Shown here piece after piece: positions 8,695 through 16,791 of a stretch of DNA of 64,000 nucleotides. Positions within the stretch are counted from its first letter, which is position 1; the number at the start of each line of letters is the position of its first letter. Source of the stretch: Limnobacter sp. (GTDB lineage Bacteria; Pseudomonadota; Gammaproteobacteria; Burkholderiales; Burkholderiaceae_B); contig JARWZZ010000007.1 of assembly GCA_029866125.1 (NCBI GenBank), positions 248,001 through 312,000 of the forward strand, written 5' to 3'. The notes below the pieces were generated by a model. The model saw only the letters and a list, made by a program, of their open reading frames with translations, was not told the DNA's origin and ran no database searches. The position numbers were made by a program, and so were the translations under genes.

Positions 8695-10297
8695 CCGTGT
8701 CGTCGTATTCAGCATCAGCGCCTTGGCCGGCACCCTGCGGGAAATCGCCCGCGATTACTCCGCCACAGCCAACATCGAGCTGGTGTCCAAAGCCTATGAG
8801 GATGCACTGGCCTTTGCCCGTCAACGCTATTACACCGACACTGCAGACGTGTTTGTTGCCGCAGGCTCGAACGGCGCGTTTTTGCAAAACCAGTTGGAAG
8901 CACCCTTGGTGGTCATCCGCACGGACGGCTTCGACCTGATGCAAGCTTTGGCAGTGGCCCGTCAAAGCTCAGCCCAAGTGGGTTTGGTCACCTACGAAAC
9001 CGCGTTTGACGAGTTGGCCCAATTTTCCCGCGCATTCGACATACCCATCACCACTCGCACCTATCGTACACCGGAGGACGCACGGCGCTCCGTCAGGGAA
9101 CTGGCACAACTGGGCATGGAAGTGATTGTGGGTCCAGGTTTGGTCAACGAGATTGCGCAAGAAATGGGCATTGAATCCGTCCTCATCTATTCCCACCAAG
9201 GCGTGAGAAAAGCCTTTGACGAAGCCCTGCGCCTAGCCAGCGCAAAAGCATCCGGAGCGCCCCGCGCCGCCCGCCAAACCTACACCTACCACACCGAGCA
9301 AGACATACTGGGCGACAGCCAATCGGTGCAGAATTTACGCAGCACCATCCGCTTGTGCGGCAGCATTGACTTTTCAGTGCTGATCCAAGGTGAAACCGGG
9401 GTGGGCAAAGAGTTGGTTGCCCAGTCCATCCACGCCGCCAGCCCGCGGGCAGGCAAGCCGTTTGTGGCCATCAACTGCGCATCCCTCACCGAAACCCTGC
9501 TGGAAAGCGAACTGTTTGGCTATGAAGAAGGCGCATTTTCCGGCGCTGTGAAAGGGGGCAGGGCGGGCATGTTTGAATCCGCCCAGGGCGGCACCGTGTT
9601 TCTCGACGAAATTGGCGACATGCCCCTTGCATTCCAAACCCGCCTGCTGCGCATTTTGGAAGATGGGTCTGTGCGCCGCATCGGCAGCGCAGTGGCCCGC
9701 AAAGCCGACTTCCGACTGCTGGCCGCCAGCCACGTTAACCTTCAACGCGCTTTGGAAGAGGGGCACTTCCGCGAAGACCTGTATTACCGCCTAAACGAAA
9801 TGCTGATATTGATACCCCCACTGCGCGAAAGGCCAGAGGACATTGAGGCCTTGGCCGGGCACTTTTTAAGAACCACGCCCGTGCGCGTTTCCAAATCCAG
9901 ATTTGAAGAGTTTTTGAGGTTGGCACTACCCATTTTAAAAAGCTTACACTGGCCCGGCAATATTCGGCAACTGAAGAATGTGTGTAAACGCGCAGCGGTG
10001 CTGATGTCGCAGGACGTGGATCTGAAAAACTGGAAAAGTTGGTTTCCTGATTTGTTTGTTGCTTCTAGTGTTGTTGTGCAAGTGCCTTCAATTCAGGCTC
10101 AGGGTGTGAGCCCTGTTATTGATGATGAAGGTAATCGGATGAATGAATTCGCACTGGCTTACAGCCGAGCAGGTAAAGACGAGCGTAGGCAGATTGTGCT
10201 GAAGGCGCTGGATGCGGTGGGTGGAGAAGTGCAGAAAGTGGCAGCGGGGTTGGGGGTATCGAGGTCGACAGTTTGGAGGTTGGGGAAGGGGGGGTGA
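8687..10297 (+). CDS. prpR: Propionate catabolism sigma-54 activator PrpR
   Basis: A 536-residue bacterial enhancer-binding protein. Residues 1 to about 190 form the PrpR N-terminal sensor domain, which in studied PrpR proteins binds 2-methylcitrate. The AAA+ domain follows, with Walker A GETGVGKE at about 235-242 and Walker B TVFLDEIGD. The sigma-54 contact loop reads GAFSGA instead of the more common GAFTGA, a tolerated variant. The C-terminus ends in a Fis-type helix-turn-helix (GLGVSRSTVWRL). The gene is divergent from prpB, with a 354-base region carrying the RpoN promoter between them. No strong ribosome-binding site precedes the ATG. The last 300 bases are poorer in GC than the rest. 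Confidence 0.94.
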   Translation: MKPRVVVFSISALAGTLREIARDYSATANIELVSKAYEDALAFARQRYYTDTADVFVAAGSNGAFLQNQLEAPLVVIRTDGFDLMQALAVARQSSAQVGLVTYETAFDELAQFSRAFDIPITTRTYRTPEDARRSVRELAQLGMEVIVGPGLVNEIAQEMGIESVLIYSHQGVRKAFDEALRLASAKASGAPRAARQTYTYHTEQDILGDSQSVQNLRSTIRLCGSIDFSVLIQGETGVGKELVAQSIHAASPRAGKPFVAINCASLTETLLESELFGYEEGAFSGAVKGGRAGMFESAQGGTVFLDEIGDMPLAFQTRLLRILEDGSVRRIGSAVARKADFRLLAASHVNLQRALEEGHFREDLYYRLNEMLILIPPLRERPEDIEALAGHFLRTTPVRVSKSRFEEFLRLALPILKSLHWPGNIRQLKNVCKRAAVLMSQDVDLKNWKSWFPDLFVASSVVVQVPSIQAQGVSPVIDDEGNRMNEFALAYSRAGKDERRQIVLKALDAVGGEVQKVAAGLGVSRSTVWRLGKGG

Positions 10298-10647
10298 GGG
10301 GGAGAACTGAGGTGGGGATTGAGGATTAGGGTTGGTGGAAGGTATTGTCGGGCCGTGAGAATTTGGCCTCAGGTGGCATTAGAACCAATACAAGAAACGT
10401 TTGAGTAGTTGACGAAAGCCGATTTCTAAACTTAGACCGGAACCGATGTTGATCCTGCCCGTCGGGATCAAGTTCTAGACTCACCATTTGGCGGTAAATA
10501 ATCAGAGTTTATTTTTTATACTGTTCATGCCATGATTATTAAATATTTGAAATAGTTAAGTGAAAGAGATAATTTGTGATGTTCCAATAAATGCATATCG
10601 CCAGTCTTATTCTATAAACCAAGTTAGGCGTCGCAAAGGAGGTCAGT
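10298..10647. other. 350-base non-coding stretch after prpR
   Basis: There is no convincing gene here. The first 60 bases are G-rich and the last 150 are clearly AT-rich compared with the neighbours, which suggests a junction between native and acquired DNA. One hairpin is visible at 10449-10471 (stem TTGATCCTG/CGGGATCAA with a T-G wobble, loop of 5). It has no T-run, so it is a weak terminator candidate for prpR. Confidence 0.4.
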
Positions 10648-10992
10648 ATGAGTTATATCGACTGTTTCCTGGCTCCAGTCCCTCGTGCAAACAAGGTGGC
10701 GTATGAAGCGCTGGCCAAGCTTTCTGAGACGGTGGTCAAGGAGCACGGAGCACTGAGTGTCATGGAATGTTGGCTCGATGAATCAGGGCCAGACGCGCAG
10801 AACTATCACGGAGCGGAAACCAAGCAACCTCAGTTAGAGTACGCGGAAGACGTCTCATTGCAGGTGGCTTCAAGCCAATGCTCAGCCCCAGCCTTGGGTA
10901 AACGCCATGCATATACAGTATCTCGAGATACTGGACAAGGAAACAGATGCAATGTGCGCCCCATACGCCGCATTGAGAGCGACGGCACCTAG
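10648..10992 (+). pseudogene. Truncated DUF1428-family gene
   Basis: A very strong ribosome-binding site (AAAGGAGGT) precedes the ATG. The first 60 or so residues (MSYIDCFLAPVPRANKVAYE, then EHGALSVMECWLDE) read as a DUF1428 protein, a small dimeric alpha/beta-barrel-type family of about 115-120 residues and unknown function. From about residue 63 the reading frame loses all resemblance: the VFSW core and the C-terminal half of the family are missing, replaced by Ser/Arg-rich sequence with an out-of-frame look. I could not find the missing half in the other two frames, so a rearrangement is more likely than a simple frameshift. The surroundings (10298-11251) are AT-rich and contain no other gene. 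Confidence 0.6.
10916..10933. repeat. Perfect 18-bp palindrome in the decayed region
   Basis: CAGTATCTCGAGATACTG is its own reverse complement. It lies inside the non-homologous tail of the DUF1428 remnant. It could be a repressor or recombinase site, or chance; no partner copy was seen in the window. Confidence 0.4.
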
Positions 10993-11251
10993 AGAGAAAG
11001 TAGTAGCCGTCACGACGGTGGGAAGATTGGCTTGAGATATCGGGAAGTCGATATGTATTTTCAACTCGCAGCATCACGAGGCGCTGAGCGGCTATGTCGA
11101 GCAAGGCGGTAGATGCCAAACAGGGTACCCCCGCAATTCACGAAGATTATTCCTTAATCCGACCGGTTAACGACAACTGGGGCATATTTTTTGAGATGCA
11201 TTGATTATAGTGGCATAGTGTAAATAACATCCAATAACAAAGGCCCTACCC

Positions 11252-12148
11252 ATGTCCAGCAACAGTCCATCCAGCATCAATCAGCCCAGCCCCAGCCAGC
11301 GTGAGTCACTGACTCAGCTGACCACCGACCGCGAGTTGCTATTACAAATTCACTGGGCATGGAATTCAGGCGCAACACCTGCGCCTATGCTTGATGCAGC
11401 TTTTGAGCAATGCATCGCCAGTCTTAAAAAGCTGGGCGGCAAGCCCATCACTCGTACTCAATGTGACACCCAAGTCATTGGTACAGATTCGCAAATTTGG
11501 CACACCGCCAGCGTGTGGTCATTGCCCTCACCGGAGGCTTTGCAAGCACTGGTGGACAGCAATGCTTTCACCTCATTAAACAGCCATGCGTCGTCCGTTC
11601 GCGCATTGGTGGGCATTCAGCCCAAACGGCTTACGCAGCGTGCATTGCGTTTTGCGAGGTTGATGATGCGTTTGCTTCCTGCACCCGCTGCGAACAGTGC
11701 CATTCCTTCCGCAGCCATTTCCGGTGGTGTCAACCCCACAGTTGAACAGTTCGACGCATTCAAGGGCAGCCCCCAGCACACCACCATTCACATGTTCAAT
11801 TTGCTGAAATTTGTGCCCGAGGTGTCCATCAATGGTCTTACTAAAACAAGCGAAAAATGCACCAGCGGTAAAAGCCTGTATGGCGAGCTTTATGCACCCG
11901 TGGCTTGCCAGTGCATCTTTCGCCTTGGCGGGCGGATTGTGGCCTTGGGGCGTTACAAATTCACTTTGATTGGGCAGGGCGGTGACCCTTCACCCAATTT
12001 GTGGGACGAAATCGCCATCGCAGAATACCCGGGCCGCTCCGCATTTTTGCGTATGTTGTCCAACGATCTGTATCAAAAGGCAGTGGTGCATCGCGAGGCT
12101 GCGCTGGATCGCACCGAGTTGTGGGCCACAACGCCTCTTTCCAACTAG
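11252..12148 (+). CDS. DUF1330-like protein with Ser/Pro-rich N-terminus
   Basis: 298 residues. The C-terminal half (about 180-295) resembles DUF1330, a dimeric alpha/beta-barrel family: MFNLLKF, then YGELYAPVA, GGRIVALGR, WDEIAIAEYP and AFLRMLSNDLYQKAVVHREAAL. The N-terminal half (about 30-140) has a similar pattern (WHTASVWSLPSPEALQALVD), so the protein may hold two diverged copies of the domain. The first 20 residues are Ser/Pro/Gln-rich without a signal peptide. Biochemical function is unknown. It starts after a 259-base gap with no obvious gene and is followed closely by a DUF1801 gene, so the two may be co-transcribed. Confidence 0.7.
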   Translation: MSSNSPSSINQPSPSQRESLTQLTTDRELLLQIHWAWNSGATPAPMLDAAFEQCIASLKKLGGKPITRTQCDTQVIGTDSQIWHTASVWSLPSPEALQALVDSNAFTSLNSHASSVRALVGIQPKRLTQRALRFARLMMRLLPAPAANSAIPSAAISGGVNPTVEQFDAFKGSPQHTTIHMFNLLKFVPEVSINGLTKTSEKCTSGKSLYGELYAPVACQCIFRLGGRIVALGRYKFTLIGQGGDPSPNLWDEIAIAEYPGRSAFLRMLSNDLYQKAVVHREAALDRTELWATTPLSN

Positions 12149-12153
12149 ATCAA

Positions 12154-12516
12154 ATGCATGAAGCCATGACCTTCTCAACCCATGAGGAATATTTTAAGAC
12201 GGTCAGTCCTGAGGCGCAGGCTTTGCTGCTTACCATTCAGCAACAGGTAGAGACTTTGATACCCGAGGCAACCCGATGCATCAGCTACAAAATGCCCGCA
12301 TTCAGGGCAAAGCGTGTTTTCTTTTACTTCGCAGCGTTCAAAAAGCACATTGGAATTTATCCTCCTGTTACAAATGATGCAGAGCTAATCAAGCTACTTG
12401 CCCCTTACCGTGGGCCGAAAGGTAATTTGTCCTTTTCGCTCAATCAACCCTTGCCCATCGAATTGATTGGCCGGGTGGCGATTGCTTTGCACAAGCAGGC
12501 AGGGCGGGGGCTTTAA
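12154..12516 (+). CDS. DUF1801 (YdhG-like) family protein
   Basis: About 120 residues. The family pattern is clear: EEYFKTVSPEAQALLLTIQQ, ISYKMPAF, VFFYFAAFKKHIGIYP and a GNLSFSLNQPLP C-terminal segment. DUF1801 proteins are small cytosolic proteins of unknown function related to the YdhG/YjbR-type fold. The start is either the ATG at 12154 or the one at 12166 (MTFSTHEEY), which fits the family N-terminus equally well; neither has a clear ribosome-binding site. The gene begins five bases after the DUF1330-like stop, which suggests translational coupling. Confidence 0.8.
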   Translation: MHEAMTFSTHEEYFKTVSPEAQALLLTIQQQVETLIPEATRCISYKMPAFRAKRVFFYFAAFKKHIGIYPPVTNDAELIKLLAPYRGPKGNLSFSLNQPLPIELIGRVAIALHKQAGRGL

Positions 12517-12852
12517 TCGCACAGAAAATGTTTCGCCACAAGCACAAAAAGTAATCTTTTAAGGTCATGTTGGGGTTCACTGAATTGCTCAATTACCAGT
12601 CAACATCACCGTCATTCATCAATCTATGGTCAAACTATCTAATCGTAAACGCCCACCATTCCTGTGGGACTTCTATGTATTGACTGAGCTTTTTTGACAC
12701 TCAACAAGCCTCCATTCTGCAGAACCCAATCTGCTCGGGTCCCGAAAGGAACTAAGCCCGCCCGGCCGAGCACTCAACTTACACTTTAAGCTTGAGCCTC
12801 ACACTTAAGCTGAACATCCAAGATGTACCACTAGTTTTAATGGGGCCTCATC
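12517..12852. other. 336-base gap with no recognisable gene
   Basis: I see no coding region, RNA gene or intrinsic terminator. Near its end the gap has two related AAGCT-containing segments (around 12787-12815). It presumably contains the promoter of the membrane-protein gene that follows, but no convincing -35/-10 pair stands out. Confidence 0.35.
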
Positions 12853-13641
12853 ATGACTGAATCTGAGAAAGTGCTGTACGATCAGATTTTCTTGTTATCG
12901 TTCAAGTATCCGGTACAGCACCTTTGGTCTGCTGAGCACTTCGAGCGAGTTGTGCACGAGTACAAACGCTACCTTCTCCTCACCTTGGTGTCGGAGCAGC
13001 AGGTCGCTCCATCCAGCGCTATACTAAAAGTCAAGCAGTGGGATTTGGAGTGTACGCGTTCCTTGTGGAATCAAATGCACGATGAGGTAGGTCGCGACGT
13101 CACCAATGGTGTTAGCGACGCTGTCAGTGACCATGTCAGTGACCATGTCAGTGAGCATGTCAGTGAGGATGTTTTTGACAATCCCAGCGAGAAAGTCCCT
13201 CACTATTTAAATACCTTAGAAATTTACCACCGCATGTTTGGTGAGCCCGCTCCTGACGACGTTTGGCCAAAGCCAATACACAGGGATGAAATCGCTGACG
13301 AGCCATACACTGACAGAATGCTACCTGCTATGTTGATTTTTTTCTGCATGGTTGCATTTGTATTCGTGTCTTGGGGAAAGGCAATTTATGACTCGATTGG
13401 GAATGACAGCTACCCGCTGATTATTTCTGTTTTTCTGGGTTTTGGGTTTTTAATTTGGCGCTCTGCTCGGATTGAACAACAATGCCCCAGTTGCAAAAAA
13501 TACGATGCACTCACAAAAACTGGTTTCATGTTTGCAGCCGACCCACCGAAAAAGCAGCTAGATGAACATCAATGCACTCACTGCACTTACAAGCTATGGC
13601 GTCCATACCTAAAATACGATGGTGGGGGTGGCGGTGGTTAG
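12853..13641 (+). CDS. Membrane protein with tetrapeptide repeat and zinc-ribbon-like tail
   Basis: A 262-residue protein I do not recognise. Residues 1-78 are a soluble helical region. Residues about 79-110 are a run of VSDH-type tetrapeptides encoded by a 12-bp tandem repeat. Two hydrophobic segments follow (about 156-174, LPAMLIFFCMVAFVFVSW, and about 185-202, YPLIISVFLGFGFLIW). The tail has two CxxC knuckles (CPSCKKYD and CTHCTYKLW) spaced like a zinc ribbon, ending in a glycine run. The topology would place both soluble parts in the cytoplasm. It stands alone between two gaps. No function is proposed. Confidence 0.65.
   Translation: MTESEKVLYDQIFLLSFKYPVQHLWSAEHFERVVHEYKRYLLLTLVSEQQVAPSSAILKVKQWDLECTRSLWNQMHDEVGRDVTNGVSDAVSDHVSDHVSEHVSEDVFDNPSEKVPHYLNTLEIYHRMFGEPAPDDVWPKPIHRDEIADEPYTDRMLPAMLIFFCMVAFVFVSWGKAIYDSIGNDSYPLIISVFLGFGFLIWRSARIEQQCPSCKKYDALTKTGFMFAADPPKKQLDEHQCTHCTYKLWRPYLKYDGGGGGG
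13087..13182 (+). repeat. 12-bp tandem repeat coding VSDH-type tetrapeptides
   Basis: Eight in-frame 12-bp units run from 13087. The central ones, GTCAGTGACCAT at 13123 and 13135, are identical; neighbours at 13111, 13147 and 13159 differ by one to a few bases and the outer ones are decayed. The products read VSDA, VSDH, VSDH, VSEH, VSED, VFDN. Near-identity at the centre suggests recent slippage expansion, so copy number may vary between strains. Confidence 0.85.
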
Positions 13642-13723
13642 CAGTTTCACCGTAAGCAATCGACCTTGTTCGAGTGCACAAAGCCGATCGCAACTTGAGG
13701 TTAATTTCTGCTGGGCGAGTTGC

Positions 13724-15709
13724 CTAGCCCGGTGGCTCAAAATCAACATCCTCTGAGTTTGCACCCAGCTGAGAAATTTTCACAGGCTCACCCTCTGAGC
13801 TTAATACAACCCTTCCCAAGCCTGCATGGTTCAATAGCCGTTGACCCGAATGTCTTCTGGAGGGTTTACTGGGTATTACATTCAAGCGGCTGCGTTTGGT
13901 AAACCAGTTCAAAGGTGAGGTGGTGTGGTAAAGCAGATTATTCAAACGATCAAAGAATCGCAGTAATTTTTCGGGAAACTCATTGCTTAAGCCACTGCTT
14001 GTAATTTGCCAGATGGAAGGGTCAGTGGGGGCTGTGCGCCTAACAGGTGCTGCCACAACTGGCGTCTTTCGGCGCGATAACTTGCGCCACAGGCGGGACA
14101 GGCCGGTGCGGATGCGAATCCGATAGGCGAAGGAGTAATGCACATCGCCAGACAAAATCACAAAATGCGTGGGCGTGCGGCGGTGTCTAAACATGTTCAG
14201 TAGTGTTTCGGCTGCGTTTCTGTTGGCCATCCAGTTTTCTGCATCCACCACCAGCGGTTTACCCAGCCATGTGAATGCAGCTTGAATCACTTCAATCACT
14301 TTCACACCAAATATAGGGGCAGGGGACACCATCACCACCGCGTTGCGGCCCAGCATATTCACCTGCATTTCAATCATGCCCTCCCAATCCATCAATCCTG
14401 AAGGGTGGCTAGGGCTGGTTTCAGACCACCAGCGCTGCGTTCGCGTGTCCAGCACCAAGAGCAGGGGCTCGGTGTCCCATTGATAGTTCCAGTGGTCGTA
14501 GTCAATCAGTGTGTGGGCCACTTCGTCATGCATCGGCCCACCTGGTTTCATAAGCGCTTGGCTCACTTTATCCATTAATGCCTCATCAAAACGGTCGGGG
14601 CAATTTCCCCAGCCTTGGCAAACCAAATAACCCAAAATTGCATTGCCTATCATTCGTTTGGATAGGGGGTTGCTGTAGGCGGTTTGTTCCCAATCGGCAC
14701 TTAAATTCCAATCGTCGGTAATGTCATGGTCATCGAATATCATGGCCACAGGCACATGGGCCAAGCCCCGCGATACGGCTTCCAGTTGCAAGGTGAATTG
14801 CTCAATGTATTGGCATTCTGCTTGCCATCGTTCGTGATATTTTTCCTCTAGATTTTCGGGTAATTGTTTCCATTGATCACCTATGACACGCCACAGTATG
14901 GGCGACCAAACCAACAAATACATGGACAACACTTCGGCCAAAGTGATCAAGTGGTTCTGTGCATTGTCCGAGGTAAAGACCGGCTTGCGCGCACCCTTAA
15001 ACAGAATTTTGACCATCGATTCCCGTTGCTTTGACACGGGCAGAAGGGATTGTCGGCAGTAAAAGGAGGGGCTTTCAAAATGCACTTGGTGGCTGCTTAG
15101 GCCTGGCAGGTTTTCGGCAGGGAAGTTGAGCGCTTTCACCACACAGTGCGTGGCGTTTAGCATAGGGCCAGCCACATCGTCCGTGTAAATTTGGTCCCCG
15201 CTCATAATCAACACACTTGGCCATTGGGCCAACATTTCCTCGGGGGTTTGGTCCAAAACGCGTTTTAATTCTGTGTCAACCCGTGTTAAGCCATCGGGCC
15301 CATTGTAGTGGGGCTTTCGGCAAGAGCCATGCAAAATCACGTCCAATTTGGGTTTTCTTACAAAGCCCAAATGCTGTTTTCCTGGCAGCAACAAATGGGG
15401 TAAATCGGAGGCAACATCCCTCCAGTCGCTTCCCCTTTTAAACTCCAGCTGGTAGTCCAGCCACTGCATATCGGGTATGGGTAACTCGCATTCAATAAGG
15501 CAGCACCAAGCCTGCTCAGCCAACTGGAAGTATCGTATGGTGTGGGTTTGTACTTGCCCTGCAATGTGGACACGCCAATCCAAGCGGCTGCCACTTGCTA
15601 CCCACCAACACACGCGATGAGCTTCCAGTCTTCTTAAAATAGGCCCGGCCAAGATGTCTGGTGCGGTTTGCGGCAAATGGGGTATTTGAGTTGAGTCGGA
15701 GTTGTTCAA
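13724..15709 (-). CDS. PhoD-like alkaline phosphatase/metallophosphatase family protein
   Basis: A 661-residue protein of the PhoD-like superfamily. The metal-binding motifs are spread as in calcineurin-type phosphatases: HGSCRKPHY, IMSGDQIYTDD, IFDDHDITDDWN and VILSGDVHYSF. An N-terminal beta-rich portion (1 to about 110) precedes the catalytic domain. Unlike secreted PhoD, there is no Tat or Sec signal peptide, so it should act in the cytoplasm. It resembles the large bacterial PhoD-like proteins of unknown substrate. The gene is isolated: it converges on the membrane-protein gene (82 bases away) and its start faces a 220-base gap. The substrate cannot be told from the sequence. Confidence 0.85.
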   Translation of the reverse strand: MNNSDSTQIPHLPQTAPDILAGPILRRLEAHRVCWWVASGSRLDWRVHIAGQVQTHTIRYFQLAEQAWCCLIECELPIPDMQWLDYQLEFKRGSDWRDVASDLPHLLLPGKQHLGFVRKPKLDVILHGSCRKPHYNGPDGLTRVDTELKRVLDQTPEEMLAQWPSVLIMSGDQIYTDDVAGPMLNATHCVVKALNFPAENLPGLSSHQVHFESPSFYCRQSLLPVSKQRESMVKILFKGARKPVFTSDNAQNHLITLAEVLSMYLLVWSPILWRVIGDQWKQLPENLEEKYHERWQAECQYIEQFTLQLEAVSRGLAHVPVAMIFDDHDITDDWNLSADWEQTAYSNPLSKRMIGNAILGYLVCQGWGNCPDRFDEALMDKVSQALMKPGGPMHDEVAHTLIDYDHWNYQWDTEPLLLVLDTRTQRWWSETSPSHPSGLMDWEGMIEMQVNMLGRNAVVMVSPAPIFGVKVIEVIQAAFTWLGKPLVVDAENWMANRNAAETLLNMFRHRRTPTHFVILSGDVHYSFAYRIRIRTGLSRLWRKLSRRKTPVVAAPVRRTAPTDPSIWQITSSGLSNEFPEKLLRFFDRLNNLLYHTTSPLNWFTKRSRLNVIPSKPSRRHSGQRLLNHAGLGRVVLSSEGEPVKISQLGANSEDVDFEPPG

Positions 15710-15929
15710 AATACGTCGGTTCTAAAATGCTGCGTAACGGTTGTGAATTCAATTGTTAAATAGCTTAACCCACATAGCAACGCCTATGGGTCAAATATGG
15801 GATACACCGCATGTCCTTCACACTTGAGTCGCTGGCGGGTGTAGTTCATTCGGGTGACGCCTTTGACCGCAGGTGGGTGTGCCGATAACCTCACTGGCTC
15901 GTCTAACCGAATAGCGGCCTCACAATTCA

Positions 15930-16379
15930 ATGAAAATTATTCTCAGCTTTGTGGCCATTTGTATTTTTACACAGGGCGCCGCTTCTGCTTATTTGCTCCA
16001 AAAAACTCGGGCCGACAGTGCCAGCGTGCAGGGCATTTCACTGGCGCTTAGCCACGCTCGGGGCATGTGCCAGCTTATCGCAACAAAAGACGACACCATC
16101 CGCACCTTTCCGCTCAAGATGCAATGGCCGTGCGCATTTCATGTGGATCTGAATTCTGATATTCGCGTTGAGAAAGAGGGCTCCGCCAGTTACATCATTG
16201 TTGAATCTGCCAGAAGGCAGGACAGCGATCCCAGAGACTGCCAAACAAGTCTCAAAAGCGTCAAAATTCAACAGTCCAACGTGGAGGTGTCCAAAAACAT
16301 GGCGCAGCTTGCGTCATGCCCGCCTTTTCAATGGGATTCCTATGTGTTCACCGAACTGTTCAATCGCCTCGTTTGGTGA
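15930..16379 (+). CDS. Small secreted protein of unknown function
   Basis: 149 residues with a clear Sec signal peptide: MKII, a hydrophobic core (LSFVAICIFTQG), and a likely cut after AASA at about residue 20. The mature part has four Cys (in GMCQLI, WPCAFH, RDCQTS and ASCPPF), enough for two disulfides in the periplasm. I do not recognise the family. It has no operon partner: a 220-base gap lies before it and a decayed gene after it. No strong ribosome-binding site is seen before the ATG, so the start is fixed mainly by the signal peptide. Confidence 0.6.
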   Translation: MKIILSFVAICIFTQGAASAYLLQKTRADSASVQGISLALSHARGMCQLIATKDDTIRTFPLKMQWPCAFHVDLNSDIRVEKEGSASYIIVESARRQDSDPRDCQTSLKSVKIQQSNVEVSKNMAQLASCPPFQWDSYVFTELFNRLVW

Positions 16380-16542
16380 TGGACAGTGTTGCTGCTTAGT
16401 CAATGTTCTTCAGTACTTTATTGTGTTGCCATTTGCGTTACGGTCTCTCGCTATTTTGATATGGCGGGAGTGCTTAAGCACTGAGGGTGTGCCGACCGAT
16501 CAAGCGCAATAGAAAGCATCACATCAGTTATGGCGAGGAAAA

Positions 16543-16701
16543 ATGAGCGTCTAAAAAGTTTTGACGATAGGTGGCTACGGGTTTTTTGGATGCCGTTTGG
16601 TCGAGCACCTCCCGAGGCATGCCGACCTTCATATACCCTTTAGCCTATCTGCGCCCATCTTGCATTTGCTTCAACGTAGTGCTTTCGAATTACCCCGTTA
16701 A
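16543..16701 (+). pseudogene. Remnant of a Rossmann-fold (saccharopine dehydrogenase/epimerase-like) gene
   Basis: An ATG at 16543 with GAGGAAAA upstream opens MSV, then hits an in-frame TAA at 16552. The same frame continues as KVLTIGGYGFFGCRLVEHLP, a typical N-terminal NAD(P)-binding GxGxxG motif. It then degrades and stops at 16699. Only about 50 codons of what should be a 300-400-residue enzyme remain, so both a nonsense change and a large deletion have occurred. The rest of 16380-16791 shows no other gene. Confidence 0.6.
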
Positions 16702-16791
16702 ATTATTGGAACCATCCATACAAACCCGCTACTTAAACACGTGTTTATTGTTGAATAAAGTCGCAGTGGCGGTGCAAAATGGGTGTGGGTA

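Noticed and set aside
10760-11119. 119-codon minus-strand frame in the decayed DUF1428 region
   Set aside because: No family match, no ribosome-binding site, and it lies over a fragment already explained as a remnant.
12001-12153. Long upstream extension of the DUF1801 gene
   Set aside because: It lies inside the DUF1330-like gene in another frame and has no homology.
13087-13182. CRISPR-like repeat array
   Set aside because: Units are 12 bp, in frame and without spacers; it is a coding tandem repeat.
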